Source: Phytopseudomonas straminea
GTDB taxonomy: Bacteria; Pseudomonadota; Gammaproteobacteria; Pseudomonadales; Pseudomonadaceae
Direction: 5' to 3'
Assembly: GCF_900112645.1 (NCBI RefSeq)
Contig: NZ_FOMO01000005.1
Location: 1-64,000, forward strand
DNA: 64,000 nt
Every line of letters starts with the position of its first letter. Within the stretch, counting starts at the first letter, position 1. The notes under the pieces were generated by a model. It searched no databases. It saw only the letters and a list, made by a program, of their open reading frames with translations, and was not told the origin of the DNA. The position numbers and the translations under genes are program-made. Below, piece by piece: positions 39,632 to 47,886 of the stretch.

Positions 39632-41038
39632 TTGCGCGTCCTTCTTGTTCTTTGCCTGTTGCTCTCGCTGCCGCTGCCGGCAGTGGCGCGCATCGCCGGC
39701 CCGCTGGAGGTCACCAGCCCGGCTGCGCAGCGGGATCTGCCAGGCATCCGCAAGAGCGGCGAGCTGCGCGTGCTGGTCAACCAGAGCCGCAATAGCTCCG
39801 GCGAGGTGAAAGGGCAGAGCATCGGTGTCGAGTATCAGCGCCTGCGCGCGCTGGAGCAGTACCTCAATCGCAATGCCCGTGACGGGCGCACCCTGCGCCT
39901 GAAGCTGATTCCCAAAGCCAAGGATCAGCTGCTCGCCGCCCTGCAGCGCGGCGAGGGCGATCTGGTTGCACCCGGCGAGCTACTCAGCGGCAAGGGAAGC
40001 AACGTACTGGCCAGCGAAGCGATACGTCGCGATGTGCCGGTGGTGATCGTGGCGCGCCAGGGCAACCGCCGCTATCAGCGGCTCGAGCAGCTATCCGGCC
40101 GCAGCCTGTCGCTGCCGGTTGGCAGCGTCGCCAAGGACGCCCTGCACGACATCAACCTCAAGCTCGCCGAGCGCAAGCTGCCGCCCATCCTGGTCGAGTG
40201 GGTGGACCCGACTCTCGCGGTGGAGGACGTGCTGGAAATGGTCCAGGCCGGCATTTTCGATTTCACCGCCGCGGAGCTGCCGATTGCCGAGCGCTGGGCC
40301 AAGGTGATGCCCAAGCTGCGTGTTGATCGCCATCTGGTGCTCGATGATCAGGGCGACATGCGCTGGTACATGCGCCGCGACGCGTCAATGCTCAGTGCCA
40401 GCGTCGATCGCTTTCTGGAAGGTTACCGGGCGCCCGATGATCAGGACACCGCCTTCCAGCGCGTCTACCGGCGTCTTTACAAAGTGCATTCGCCCATGGG
40501 CCGCGCCGAGCGTCAGCGCCTGGAACGGGTGCGACCTGTTTTGCAGCGTTACGCCGAGCAGCATGATTTCGACTGGCTCGCGCTGGCGGCGCTGGCCTTC
40601 AAGGAATCGACTCTCAACCCCACGGCCCGCGGTAGCAGCGGCGCCACCGGCCTGATGCAGATCACCCCCGCCGCGGCGCGCAGCGTGGGTATCAGCGACA
40701 TCTCACTCATCGAGAACAACGTTCAGGCCAGTGCCAAGTACCTGGCCAAGATTCGCCGTGGCTTCTTCAACAGTCCGCGGCTCAACGAGCGCGAGCGCAT
40801 GGCCTTTGTGCTGGCCGGCTACAACCTCGGGCCGCAGCGCGTGCAGAGCCTGCGCGCCGAGGCGCGGCGGCGCGGTCTAAACCCGGATCAATGGTTCTTT
40901 CAGGTCGAGCGTGTGGCCATGGAGGAGCTGGGCATGGGCGTGGTCAGCTACGTCAACGCGGTGAACAAGTATTACCTGGCTTACGCGCGTGAGCGTTATT
41001 CGCTGGAGCCTGCGCAAAAGGTGAGTGTTCGAAACTAA
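39632..41038 (+). CDS. mltF: Membrane-bound lytic transglycosylase F-type MltF
   Basis: A 468-residue exported enzyme. A signal peptide (residues 1-19) is followed by an amino-acid-binding-like SBP_bac_3 domain to about 265 and a lytic transglycosylase (SLT) domain from about 305 with catalytic Glu325 (FKESTLNP), GATGLMQITP and AGYNLGPQRV. This two-domain layout is that of MltF. It cleaves peptidoglycan to 1,6-anhydromuropeptides and the substrate-binding domain modulates activity. The start is TTG 39632, with GGAG 8 nt before it; no ATG or GTG suits. Confidence 0.92.
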   Translation: MRVLLVLCLLLSLPLPAVARIAGPLEVTSPAAQRDLPGIRKSGELRVLVNQSRNSSGEVKGQSIGVEYQRLRALEQYLNRNARDGRTLRLKLIPKAKDQLLAALQRGEGDLVAPGELLSGKGSNVLASEAIRRDVPVVIVARQGNRRYQRLEQLSGRSLSLPVGSVAKDALHDINLKLAERKLPPILVEWVDPTLAVEDVLEMVQAGIFDFTAAELPIAERWAKVMPKLRVDRHLVLDDQGDMRWYMRRDASMLSASVDRFLEGYRAPDDQDTAFQRVYRRLYKVHSPMGRAERQRLERVRPVLQRYAEQHDFDWLALAALAFKESTLNPTARGSSGATGLMQITPAAARSVGISDISLIENNVQASAKYLAKIRRGFFNSPRLNERERMAFVLAGYNLGPQRVQSLRAEARRRGLNPDQWFFQVERVAMEELGMGVVSYVNAVNKYYLAYARERYSLEPAQKVSVRN

Positions 41039-41057
41039 TCCAATAAATAGATCTGTT

Positions 41058-41077
41058 ATAGCGGTTTTATCCGCTAT
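41058..41077. repeat. Inverted repeat between mltF and doxX
   Basis: The arms ATAGCGG and CCGCTAT (7 bp, perfect) flank a 6-nt loop. There is no T-run on either side of the kind a terminator needs, so it may be an operator for doxX (64 nt downstream) or an mRNA 3' structure. Confidence 0.4.
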
Positions 41078-41140
41078 CCATATTTGATTGTTGAATTAAT
41101 ATGCCGCCATCTCACTCACCTAGCACAGGATCGCCCCACC

Positions 41141-41575
41141 ATGAACGCCTTTATCAAATCCCTGGCAACCACCCGCGCCGGCTTCGGTCTCACTGTCCTG
41201 CGCGTGCTGGTCGGCATCACCTTTATGGCCCATGGCTCGCAGAAGTTGTTCGGCTGGTTCGGTGGCTACGGCCTGGCGGGCGTCGCCCAGTGGATGGAGA
41301 GCATCGGCCTGGCGCCGGGTTACCTGATGGCCCTGATGGCCGGGAGCGCCGAGTTCTTCGGTGGCCTGGCGCTGGTCATCGGCCTGCTGGTGCGCCCGGC
41401 GTCGGCGGTGCTGGCGTTCACCATGCTGGTGGCGATCTTCTCGGTGCATATCGGCAATGGCTTCTTCATGGCCAATAATGGCTACGAGTTCGCTCTGGCG
41501 CTGCTGGCTGCCACGCTGGCCCTGCTGATCGAGGGCGCCGGGCGTCTGTCGCTGGACAAGCGCATCGCCGGTTGA
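41141..41575 (+). CDS. DoxX family membrane protein
   Basis: A 144-residue protein with four helices and the DoxX pattern (TVLRVLVGITFMAHGSQKLFGWFGGYG near the start; FFGGLALVIGLLVRPASAV). Relatives are quinone- or redox-linked and the best-known is a thiosulfate:quinone oxidoreductase subunit, but the name is used for many unknown proteins. ATG 41141 follows an AGGA site. A terminator follows. Confidence 0.9.
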   Translation: MNAFIKSLATTRAGFGLTVLRVLVGITFMAHGSQKLFGWFGGYGLAGVAQWMESIGLAPGYLMALMAGSAEFFGGLALVIGLLVRPASAVLAFTMLVAIFSVHIGNGFFMANNGYEFALALLAATLALLIEGAGRLSLDKRIAG

Positions 41576-41590
41576 TCACCGCGCCATTCA

Positions 41591-41620
41591 AGAAAGCCCG
41601 CTGATGCGGGCTTTTCTGCT
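41591..41620. terminator. Terminator after doxX-like gene
   Basis: The stem GAAAGCCCGC / GCGGGCTTTTC around TGAT is followed by a T-run. It isolates the next promoter and leader from upstream transcription. Confidence 0.85.
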
Positions 41621-41622
41621 TG

Positions 41623-41652
41623 TTGACAGGCTCAGCGGCAAGTCTCTAGGAT
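41623..41652 (+). promoter_or_regulatory. Sigma70-type promoter of the SAM-II-like leader
   Basis: The -35 box TTGACA (41623-41628) is a perfect match, with TAGGAT at 41647-41652 as -10 and an 18-nt spacer. The expected transcription start is about 41659-41661, which is exactly where the candidate aptamer begins. Confidence 0.7.
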
Positions 41653-41658
41653 TACCAC

Positions 41659-41738
41659 TTGCGCCGATTTAGACAGCTACTTGCGGGGCGCCTCAGGGAT
41701 TCTTCATCGAGTCCTGAAATTCCGCTAAAGCGCTGGTT
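41659..41738 (+). ncRNA. SAM-II-like riboswitch candidate with extra hairpin
   Basis: The pattern fits the SAM-II fold. P1: GCGCC (41661-41665) pairs with GGCGC (41687-41691). Conserved loop parts follow: GATTTA (41666-41671) and CTTGC (41680-41684). P2 pseudoknot: CAGC (41674-41677) pairs with GCTG (41732-41735). The 3' part holds GCTAAAG (41724-41730). In the long loop an additional hairpin GGATTC/GAGTCC (41697-41714, one G-U pair) is extended by CA/TG. SAM-II RNAs normally precede methionine genes; here the gene is a 99-residue MetW-like protein. Assignment is by eye. Confidence 0.7.
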
Positions 41739-41745
41739 CGGTGTT

Positions 41746-41778
41746 GCCTCCACCGCTGCCCAGCGGGATTTGCGAGGC
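41746..41778 (+). promoter_or_regulatory. Hairpin that may hide the ribosome-binding site
   Basis: GCCTC (41746-41750) can pair with GAGGC (41774-41778), and inside it CCGCTG pairs with CAGCGG over a 2-nt loop. The GGAG site (41779-41782) adjoins this stem. It is a possible translational expression platform of the riboswitch. Confidence 0.4.
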
Positions 41779-41791
41779 GGAGACAAACACC

Positions 41792-42091
41792 ATGAGCTGC
41801 TCCCAGGCTGCACACATTCGTATCCTTCCCATCACTACCCGACTGGTTCGCCGCAACCCGCGCATTCTCTTGGGTGGCGTTCATCAGCCGACGCTGCTGC
41901 GCTATCTGGATGGCTGGCCCGCACGCCGCGAAGGCCAGCGTGCCTTTCTCGTGCAGTTCGCTGAAGAGGGCGAGTCGCTGCAGCGCTTCGCCGATAACAG
42001 CTTCGACTTCGCCGTGCTGCAACGACCGAGTGCCGAGGCGCTGGGCCAGTTGACGCGCATCGCTCGGCAGGGGCTGATTACGCTGCGCTGA
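41792..42091 (+). CDS. Miniature MetW-like protein, 99 residues
   Basis: A short protein with a GGAG site 9 nt ahead of ATG 41792. Its layout follows MetW, the methionine-associated methyltransferase of about 195 residues: RILLGGVHQPTLLRYLDG takes the place of RVLDLGCGDGELLAYL, and FADNSFDFAVL...LTRIARQGLITLR takes that of the FASNSFDVVVM...MLRVGRECIITF region (recalled from P. aeruginosa MetW). The SAM-binding Gly-rich loop is lost and the C-terminal half is missing, so catalysis is unlikely. A regulatory or protein-binding role is a guess. It is preceded by a SAM-II-like riboswitch. Confidence 0.65.
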   Translation: MSCSQAAHIRILPITTRLVRRNPRILLGGVHQPTLLRYLDGWPARREGQRAFLVQFAEEGESLQRFADNSFDFAVLQRPSAEALGQLTRIARQGLITLR

Positions 42092-42098
42092 ACCTGGC

Positions 42099-42596
42099 TT
42101 ACGGATAGTCGATGGCGACGATGTACCAGTACTTGTCGCCGGTCGGCGTCTGCACCCGCACTTCGGCGTCCAGACCCTTGCCGACCAGGGCGCGGGCCAG
42201 GGGCGAGTCGATGCTGATCAGGTTCTGTTTGAGGTCGAGCTCGTCGGGGCCGACGATACGGTAGCGCGCTTCAACGCCATCTTCGTCTTCCACCGTGACC
42301 CAGGCGCCGAAGTACACCTTGTCCGGGTCACTGGGGCGGCTGTCCACCACCTTGAGCTTTTCCAGCCGTTTGGTCAGAAAGCGCACGCGGCTGTCGATCT
42401 CGCGCAGCATTTTCTTGCCGTAGGTGTACTCCGCGTTCTCCGAGCGATCACCCTGGGCCGCCGCCTCACTGACCGAGCGGGTCACCTCGGGTCGGCGCAC
42501 GTGCCAGAGCTCGTGCAGTTCGGCGCGCAGGCGCGCCTCGCCTTGCGGGGTGATCAGGGGTGTTCCTGCGGCGCGGGGAGGGCGGTATCGGCTCAT
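42099..42596 (-). CDS. greB: Transcript cleavage factor GreB
   Basis: A 165-residue Gre factor that enters the RNA polymerase secondary channel and stimulates cleavage of backtracked RNA. The N-terminal coiled coil (residues about 18-80) has the acidic tip [14 protein letters not shown] with the catalytic Asp and Glu, and the FKBP-like C-terminal domain contains [14 protein letters not shown]. The basic features in the coil fit GreB rather than GreA. It is convergent with the MetW-like gene. Confidence 0.95.
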   Translation of the reverse strand: MSRYRPPRAAGTPLITPQGEARLRAELHELWHVRRPEVTRSVSEAAAQGDRSENAEYTYGKKMLREIDSRVRFLTKRLEKLKVVDSRPSDPDKVYFGAWVTVEDEDGVEARYRIVGPDELDLKQNLISIDSPLARALVGKGLDAEVRVQTPTGDKYWYIVAIDYP

Positions 42597-42629
42597 GCTC
42601 GGCTCTGACTGTGGCGGATGCGCAGTTTA

Positions 42630-45134
42630 TCAACCCTCGCGCAGAACGGTGAGCGGGCTGGCGTTGAGCGCGCGGCGCGTGCCGAGTACACCGGCGAGGC
42701 CGACCAGCAGTGCACCGATCAGTGGCAGCAGCAGCAGCCAGGGGTGCGGTTGCCAGGCTATCTGGAACGCGTAGCGATAGATCATAAAGCTCACCAGCTC
42801 GCAGCCCAGGGCGGCCAGCAGGCCACTGGCTGCGCCGAGCAGGCCGAATTCGGCACGCCTGGCCTGCACCAGCAACCGGCGTTCGGCGCCCAGGGCGCGC
42901 AGCAGTGCGCCCTGGCGGATGCGCTCGTCCAGCGTCGATTGCAGGCCGGCGAAAAGCACCGCAAGGCCTGCCGCCAGCACGAATAGCAACACGAACTCGA
43001 TGGCGATGGTGACCTGGGCGAGGATGCTGCGCAGCTGGTTGAGGATCGCCTCGACCTGCAGCAGCGATACCGACGGGAAGGCCCGCGACAGGTCCACCAG
43101 TTGCTGCTCGTGCTGCGGTGGCAGGTAGAAGCTGGTCAGGTAGGTCACCGGCAGGTCTTTGAGGGTGCCGGGCTCGAAGATCATGAAGAAGTTGGGCTGG
43201 AAGTTGTTCCAGTCCACCGTGCGCAGGTTGGTCACCAGTGCTTCACGATCGACGCCGCCGACGTTGAAGGTCAGGCGGTCGCCGAGCTTGATGTGCAGGC
43301 TCTGCGCCAGTTCGTCTTCTACAGACACGCCGGGCAGCTCGCGTGGCTGGTCGTCCGTCCACCACTGGCCGGCCGTCAGGGTGTTGCCGTCCGGGAGATC
43401 GGCGCTCCAGGTCAGGCTCAGGTCGCGGCGCACTGCACGCTCGCCACGCGAGTCCTCGGTGACGTACTGGCGAACCGGCTCGCCATTGACCTGAGTCAGG
43501 CGGCCCGGCACCACGGGATAAAGCGGCGCGGGATGGGGAGAAAGCTGCGCCAAGCGCTCGGCGAAGGCATCGCGGTCGGCTGGCAGGATGTTGAGAGCGA
43601 AATGATTGGGTGCGTCGGCCGGCAGCTGCTCCTGCCAGTTGTCCAGCAGTTCGCCGCGCAGCAGAGCAATCAGTGCCATCGCCAGGAGGATCAGGCCGAA
43701 CGCCAGGGCTTGCCCGGCGGCGGCAAGGGGGCGACGCAGCAACTGACCAAGGCCCAGGCGCCACGGCAGCGCGGCACGTGCCAGCAGGCGCCGCAGGCTC
43801 TGCAGGCCCAGCAGCATCAGACCGCCCAGCAGCAGGGCAGTGACCAACCCGCCGCCGAGCAGGGCGAGCGTCAACGTCAGATCCAGGCTCAGGCGCCACA
43901 TGATCAGCCCCAGGGCGAGCAACGCGGTGCCGTAGACCAGCCAGGAGCTGGCCGGCACCGGCAGCATGTCGCGGCGCAGCACGCGCAGTGGAGGCACGCG
44001 GCCCAGCGCAGCCAGCGGCGGCAGAGCGAAGCCGGCCAGGGCTACCAAGCCGGTGGCGATACCAGCCAGTGCCGGGATTATGCCGCCGGCGGGAATTTGT
44101 GCCGGCAGTAGGCCTTGTAGCAGGTGGAACAGGGTCTGCTGGGCGAGCCAGCCAAGCAGGGCGCCGGCGAGGCTGGCGACTAAACCCAGGATCGCCAGTT
44201 GCAGGCCGAACAGGCTCAATGCTTGACGATGCGATAGACCCAGGCAGCGCAGTAGGGCGCTGGCGTCGAAGCGGCGGCTGGCAAAGCGCGCGGCCGACAG
44301 GGCGACTGCCACGCCGGCCAGCAGCACGGCCGCCAGGCTGGCCAGGTTCAGATAACGCTCGGCGCGATCCAGCGCGCCGCCAACGCGGCGGCTGCCATCG
44401 CGGGCGTCATCGAAGCGCTGGTTGGCGGCCAGTCCGGGTTCAGTAGCCTGCCGATAGCTGGTCAGAGCATCGCTCGGCCCGTTCCATTGCTCGATATAGC
44501 GCACTCGACTGCCCGGCTGCACTACACGGGTGGCCGGCAGGTCGTCGAGGTGCATCAGCACGTGGGGCGTCAGGCTGTAGAAGTCGCCGGCTTCATCAGG
44601 TAGGTAGGTCAGCACCCGGGTGAGGCGCAGCTTCTTGGCGCCGACTTCGATTTCGTCGCCCACCTTCAGATTCAGTGCCACCAAAAGGCGCGATTCGGCC
44701 CATACTTCGCCAGGCCCGGGGCCAGCGCTGACGGTCTCCTCGCCATAGGGGGCGGCAGCGCTCTTCAACTCACCGCGCAGCGGGTAGCCGTTGCCGGCGG
44801 CCTTGACGCTGGCCAGCTGGATGCCGGCGTCGCTGGCGATCACGCTGGAGAACTCGACCACCTGGGCGTGCTGCAGACCACGCCCGGTGCCGGCCTTGAT
44901 CTGCTCGGGTTCGGCCGGGGCGCTACCTCTGAGAATCAGGTCGGCGCCCAGAAACTCGGTGGCGCGCAGGCTCATGCCTTCATTCAGTCGCGCGCCGAAA
45001 TAGCCGATGGCGGTGCTGGAGGCCACGGCGATCAATAGTGCGAAGAACAGCACGCGCAACTCGCCCGAGCGCGCATCGCGCAGCAACTGGCGGCCCGCCA
45101 GTGACAGCAGGCTTGCAAAGGACAGGTTGCGCAT
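42630..45134 (-). CDS. ABC transporter permease, FtsX/YbbP type
   Basis: An 834-residue inner-membrane protein with about ten helices, two FtsX domains and two large periplasmic regions, similar to YbbP of E. coli. With the ATPase upstream it forms an ABC module of the MacB/LolCDE kind, often thought to export or extract lipids or peptides. Its start ATG (45134-45132) shares one base with the ATPase stop, which shows tight coupling. Confidence 0.92.
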   Translation of the reverse strand: MRNLSFASLLSLAGRQLLRDARSGELRVLFFALLIAVASSTAIGYFGARLNEGMSLRATEFLGADLILRGSAPAEPEQIKAGTGRGLQHAQVVEFSSVIASDAGIQLASVKAAGNGYPLRGELKSAAAPYGEETVSAGPGPGEVWAESRLLVALNLKVGDEIEVGAKKLRLTRVLTYLPDEAGDFYSLTPHVLMHLDDLPATRVVQPGSRVRYIEQWNGPSDALTSYRQATEPGLAANQRFDDARDGSRRVGGALDRAERYLNLASLAAVLLAGVAVALSAARFASRRFDASALLRCLGLSHRQALSLFGLQLAILGLVASLAGALLGWLAQQTLFHLLQGLLPAQIPAGGIIPALAGIATGLVALAGFALPPLAALGRVPPLRVLRRDMLPVPASSWLVYGTALLALGLIMWRLSLDLTLTLALLGGGLVTALLLGGLMLLGLQSLRRLLARAALPWRLGLGQLLRRPLAAAGQALAFGLILLAMALIALLRGELLDNWQEQLPADAPNHFALNILPADRDAFAERLAQLSPHPAPLYPVVPGRLTQVNGEPVRQYVTEDSRGERAVRRDLSLTWSADLPDGNTLTAGQWWTDDQPRELPGVSVEDELAQSLHIKLGDRLTFNVGGVDREALVTNLRTVDWNNFQPNFFMIFEPGTLKDLPVTYLTSFYLPPQHEQQLVDLSRAFPSVSLLQVEAILNQLRSILAQVTIAIEFVLLFVLAAGLAVLFAGLQSTLDERIRQGALLRALGAERRLLVQARRAEFGLLGAASGLLAALGCELVSFMIYRYAFQIAWQPHPWLLLLPLIGALLVGLAGVLGTRRALNASPLTVLREG

Positions 45135-45817
45135 CAGGCGTTCACCGCTGCCACCAGGTGGCCGGCCTCCAGGCGGATGACGCGCTGGCAGCGCGCGGCC
45201 AGGCGTTCGTCGTGGGTGACCAGTACCAGAGTGGCGCCGCGCTCATGGTTGAGCTCGAAGAGCAGATCACTGATGCGCTCGCCAGTGTGGGTGTCCAGGT
45301 TGCCGGTCGGCTCGTCGGCGAACAGCACGTCGGGATCGGCGGCAAAGGCCCGGGCGATGGCGACGCGTTGCTGCTCGCCACCGGAGAGCTGGCGCGGCGT
45401 ATGGCTCAGGCGCCCGCCCAGGCCGACGCGTTCGAGCAGTTCGGTAGCACGCTGGCGGGCATCGCTGCGACCTTCAAGCTCCAGTGGCAGCATGACGTTC
45501 TCCAGCGCATTGAGGCTGTCGAGCAGCTGGAAGGACTGAAACACGAACCCGACGTGCTCGGCGCGGACCCGGGCGCGGGCGTCTTCATCCAGGCTGCCCA
45601 GGTCATTGCCGGCCAGCAGGATGCGTCCGGTGCTGGGCAGGTCGAGGCCGGCCAGCAAGCCGAGTAGGGTGGACTTGCCGGATCCCGAGCTGCCGACGAT
45701 GGCCAGGCTGCCGCCTTTTTCCAGTTCCAGTGACAGGTCGTGCAGGATGGTCAACTCGCCTTCCGCGCTGGAAACCACTTTGTTAAGGTTCTGCGCAGAC
45801 AGAATGCTTGAGCTCAT
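45134..45817 (-). CDS. ABC transporter ATP-binding protein, YbbA type
   Basis: A 227-residue ABC ATPase. Walker A is GSSGSGKST, the signature LSGGEQQRVAIARA, Walker B DVLFADEPTGNLD, and the switch His lies in VLVTHDE. It belongs to the LolD/MacB-like group, consistent with the FtsX-type permease downstream. The start ATG 45817 gives MSSSILSAQ; its mRNA has no clear ribosome-binding site. It diverges from tesA with only 10 nt between the start codons, as in E. coli. Confidence 0.94.
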   Translation of the reverse strand: MSSSILSAQNLNKVVSSAEGELTILHDLSLELEKGGSLAIVGSSGSGKSTLLGLLAGLDLPSTGRILLAGNDLGSLDEDARARVRAEHVGFVFQSFQLLDSLNALENVMLPLELEGRSDARQRATELLERVGLGGRLSHTPRQLSGGEQQRVAIARAFAADPDVLFADEPTGNLDTHTGERISDLLFELNHERGATLVLVTHDERLAARCQRVIRLEAGHLVAAVNA

Positions 45818-45827
45818 GAGGAATCCG

Positions 45828-46433
45828 ATGCGTGCGATAGTGAAGGGGGCCATGCTCGGCCTGCTGCTGATAGGGCAGATGGCGCAGGCGGGGACCATAT
45901 TGGTCGTCGGCGATAGTATCAGCGCCGCTTTTGGCATGGATACCCAGCAGGGCTGGGTTCATCTGCTCGACGAGCGCATGCGCCAGGAGGGCTTCGAGCA
46001 TCAGGTGGTGAATGCGTCGATCAGCGGCGACACCAGCGCTGGCGGCGCGGCACGGCTGCCGGCGCTGCTCGCCGAGCACAAGCCGCAACTGGTGGTTGTC
46101 GAGCTGGGTGGCAACGATGGGCTGCGCGGTTTGCCACCGAGCCAATTGCAACAGAATCTTGCCTCGATGATCGATGCCTCCCGCAATGCTGGTGCCAAGG
46201 TGCTGCTGCTGGGCATGCGCATTCCGCCCAATTATGGCGAGCGCTACACCACCGGCTTCGCCAAGGTTTACGACGATCTTGCTGCCGAGAAAAAGGTGCC
46301 GCTGGTGCCCTTTCTTCTCGAGGGGGTCGGCGGCGTTGCCAACCTGATGCAGGACGACGGCGTACATCCCGCTGTGGCGGCCCAGCCGCAGCTGCTGGAG
46401 AATGTCTGGCCGACCCTCAAGCCATTGCTGTAA
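45828..46433 (+). CDS. tesA: Multifunctional acyl-CoA thioesterase/esterase TesA
   Basis: A 201-residue SGNH hydrolase exported by a signal peptide (residues 1-21, ...QMAQA). Blocks I-V are visible: GDSIS with the nucleophile Ser, the Gly of SGDTSAGG, GGND, and DGVHP with the Asp-His pair. TesA shows thioesterase, protease-I and lysophospholipase L1 activity. ATG 45828 follows GAGGA. The gene is divergent from the YbbA-type ATPase. Confidence 0.96.
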   Translation: MRAIVKGAMLGLLLIGQMAQAGTILVVGDSISAAFGMDTQQGWVHLLDERMRQEGFEHQVVNASISGDTSAGGAARLPALLAEHKPQLVVVELGGNDGLRGLPPSQLQQNLASMIDASRNAGAKVLLLGMRIPPNYGERYTTGFAKVYDDLAAEKKVPLVPFLLEGVGGVANLMQDDGVHPAVAAQPQLLENVWPTLKPLL

Positions 46434-46491
46434 CGGGCTTTTCCACTGACGGTGTTTCCGCTAATGTGGCGCCCCCGCTCTGGAGCCCCCA

Positions 46492-46773
46492 ATGTTGCGA
46501 CCCGTCTGGTCCCTGTATGCCTACCAACTGATCGAGCCGGACGAACAGCTGGACCTGTTCGCCTGCCGTGAAGTGAAGGTGCACCTGGTCGCTCGTCAGC
46601 TGGAACTTGGCGGGTACGCTGATCGCACTCTGTGCGGCGGCCTGCTGCCCGCGCAGCCGCTATGGCGCGACCTGGAAAGGCCGATGTTGCAGGACCGTCG
46701 TCTGTGCCGCGCCTGCCTGGCCACGCTCGAGGCTCAGCGCCGTGGTGATCGGCCCGCGTGGCCGGGGCGCTGA
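46492..46773 (+). CDS. Hypothetical protein with paired Cys
   Basis: A 93-residue protein. The four Cys (in FACRE, TLCGG and RLCRACL) are arranged as though in a small zinc-binding or redox site, and the protein is otherwise helical and charged. I recognise no family. It lies 58 nt after tesA and 59 nt before the L,D-transpeptidase gene. Confidence 0.6.
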   Translation: MLRPVWSLYAYQLIEPDEQLDLFACREVKVHLVARQLELGGYADRTLCGGLLPAQPLWRDLERPMLQDRRLCRACLATLEAQRRGDRPAWPGR

Positions 46774-46832
46774 TCGGCGCCAAGGTATACAATCACCTCC
46801 CATATCCCCTTACCACCTCGAAGGTTTTCTGC

Positions 46833-47786
46833 ATGTCGCCGCGCGTTTCAGCTGTTGCCCGCTGTGTGTCGTTGTGTGCCGTCTTTGTGGCCGGCTCCGC
46901 TGCCGCACTTGAATTGCCCCTGCCGCCTCCTGGTGAGGATATCGTCGGCGAGATCAAGGTGATCAAGGCGCGCTACGAGGACACCTTCGCCGACATAGGC
47001 ACAGCCAACGATCTGGGCTATCTGGAGATGGTCGCCGCCAACCCGGGCGTCGATGCCTGGCTGCCGGGTGAGGGCACCGATATCGTGCTGCCGACGCGCT
47101 ATATCCTGCCTTCGGGCCCTCGCGAAGGCATCGTGATCAACCTGGCCGAGTACCGGCTGTACTACTTCCCGAAGGGGCAGAACGTCGTTTACACCTATCC
47201 GCTGGGGATCGGTCGTGAAGGCTGGAGCTCGCCGGTAACCCAGGCGCGCATCACCGCCAAGACGCCGAACCCGGCCTGGTACCCTCCGCAGTCGATTCGC
47301 GAGGAGCATGCCGCCGATGGCGATCCGCTGCCGAGCGTCGTTCCGCCAGGCCCGGACAATCCGCTGGGGCCCTTCAAGATGTCGCTGTCGGTACCGGGTT
47401 ACCTGATCCATGGCTCGAACAAGAAGTTCGGCATCGGTATGCGCGTGAGCCATGGTTGTTTCCGCATGCTCAACAACAATGTGCTTGAGCTGGCCGACAT
47501 GGTGCCGGTGGGCACGTCGGTACGTATCGTCAATGAGCCGTACAAGTTCGGTGTGAGCGGCGGCAAGGTTTATCTGGAAGCGCATACGCCGCTGGGCGAG
47601 GAGAATGAGCCGGCCGTGGATCATCACACCGAGGTAGTCAATGCGCTGATCCGCCGTAGCGACCTGAGCGCCGATACCCTGGACTGGGATGTGGTGCGCG
47701 AAGTGGTGGCGGCCCACGATGGCCTGCCGGTGGAAATCGCTTCGCCGCGCGAGACGGTCATTCAGGCGCAATCGCCAAGTCTCTGA
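46833..47786 (+). CDS. L,D-transpeptidase, YkuD family
   Basis: A 317-residue exported enzyme. After a signal peptide (to about residue 25) comes a LysM-like segment (DTFADIGTANDLGYLEMVAAN) and then the YkuD core from about 100, with catalytic Cys209 in SHGCFRM and His207. It resembles the ErfK/YbiS group, which attaches Braun-type lipoprotein to peptidoglycan. The next gene, oprI, encodes such a lipoprotein, which fits this role. AAGG lies before ATG 46833. Confidence 0.92.
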   Translation: MSPRVSAVARCVSLCAVFVAGSAAALELPLPPPGEDIVGEIKVIKARYEDTFADIGTANDLGYLEMVAANPGVDAWLPGEGTDIVLPTRYILPSGPREGIVINLAEYRLYYFPKGQNVVYTYPLGIGREGWSSPVTQARITAKTPNPAWYPPQSIREEHAADGDPLPSVVPPGPDNPLGPFKMSLSVPGYLIHGSNKKFGIGMRVSHGCFRMLNNNVLELADMVPVGTSVRIVNEPYKFGVSGGKVYLEAHTPLGEENEPAVDHHTEVVNALIRRSDLSADTLDWDVVREVVAAHDGLPVEIASPRETVIQAQSPSL

Positions 47787-47840
47787 TGATCAGTTGCACG
47801 GGCGCTTGCGAGAGCGCCTGTACAACCTTTCAGGCAGACA

Positions 47841-47872
47841 TAAAAAAGCCGGCTTAAGAGCCGGCTTTTTTA
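47841..47872. terminator. Bidirectional terminator between L,D-transpeptidase gene and oprI
   Basis: The stem AAAAAAGCCGGCT / AGCCGGCTTTTTT around TAAG serves both convergent transcripts. Confidence 0.93.
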
Positions 47873-47886
47873 TTGCCCGGGGGCTA

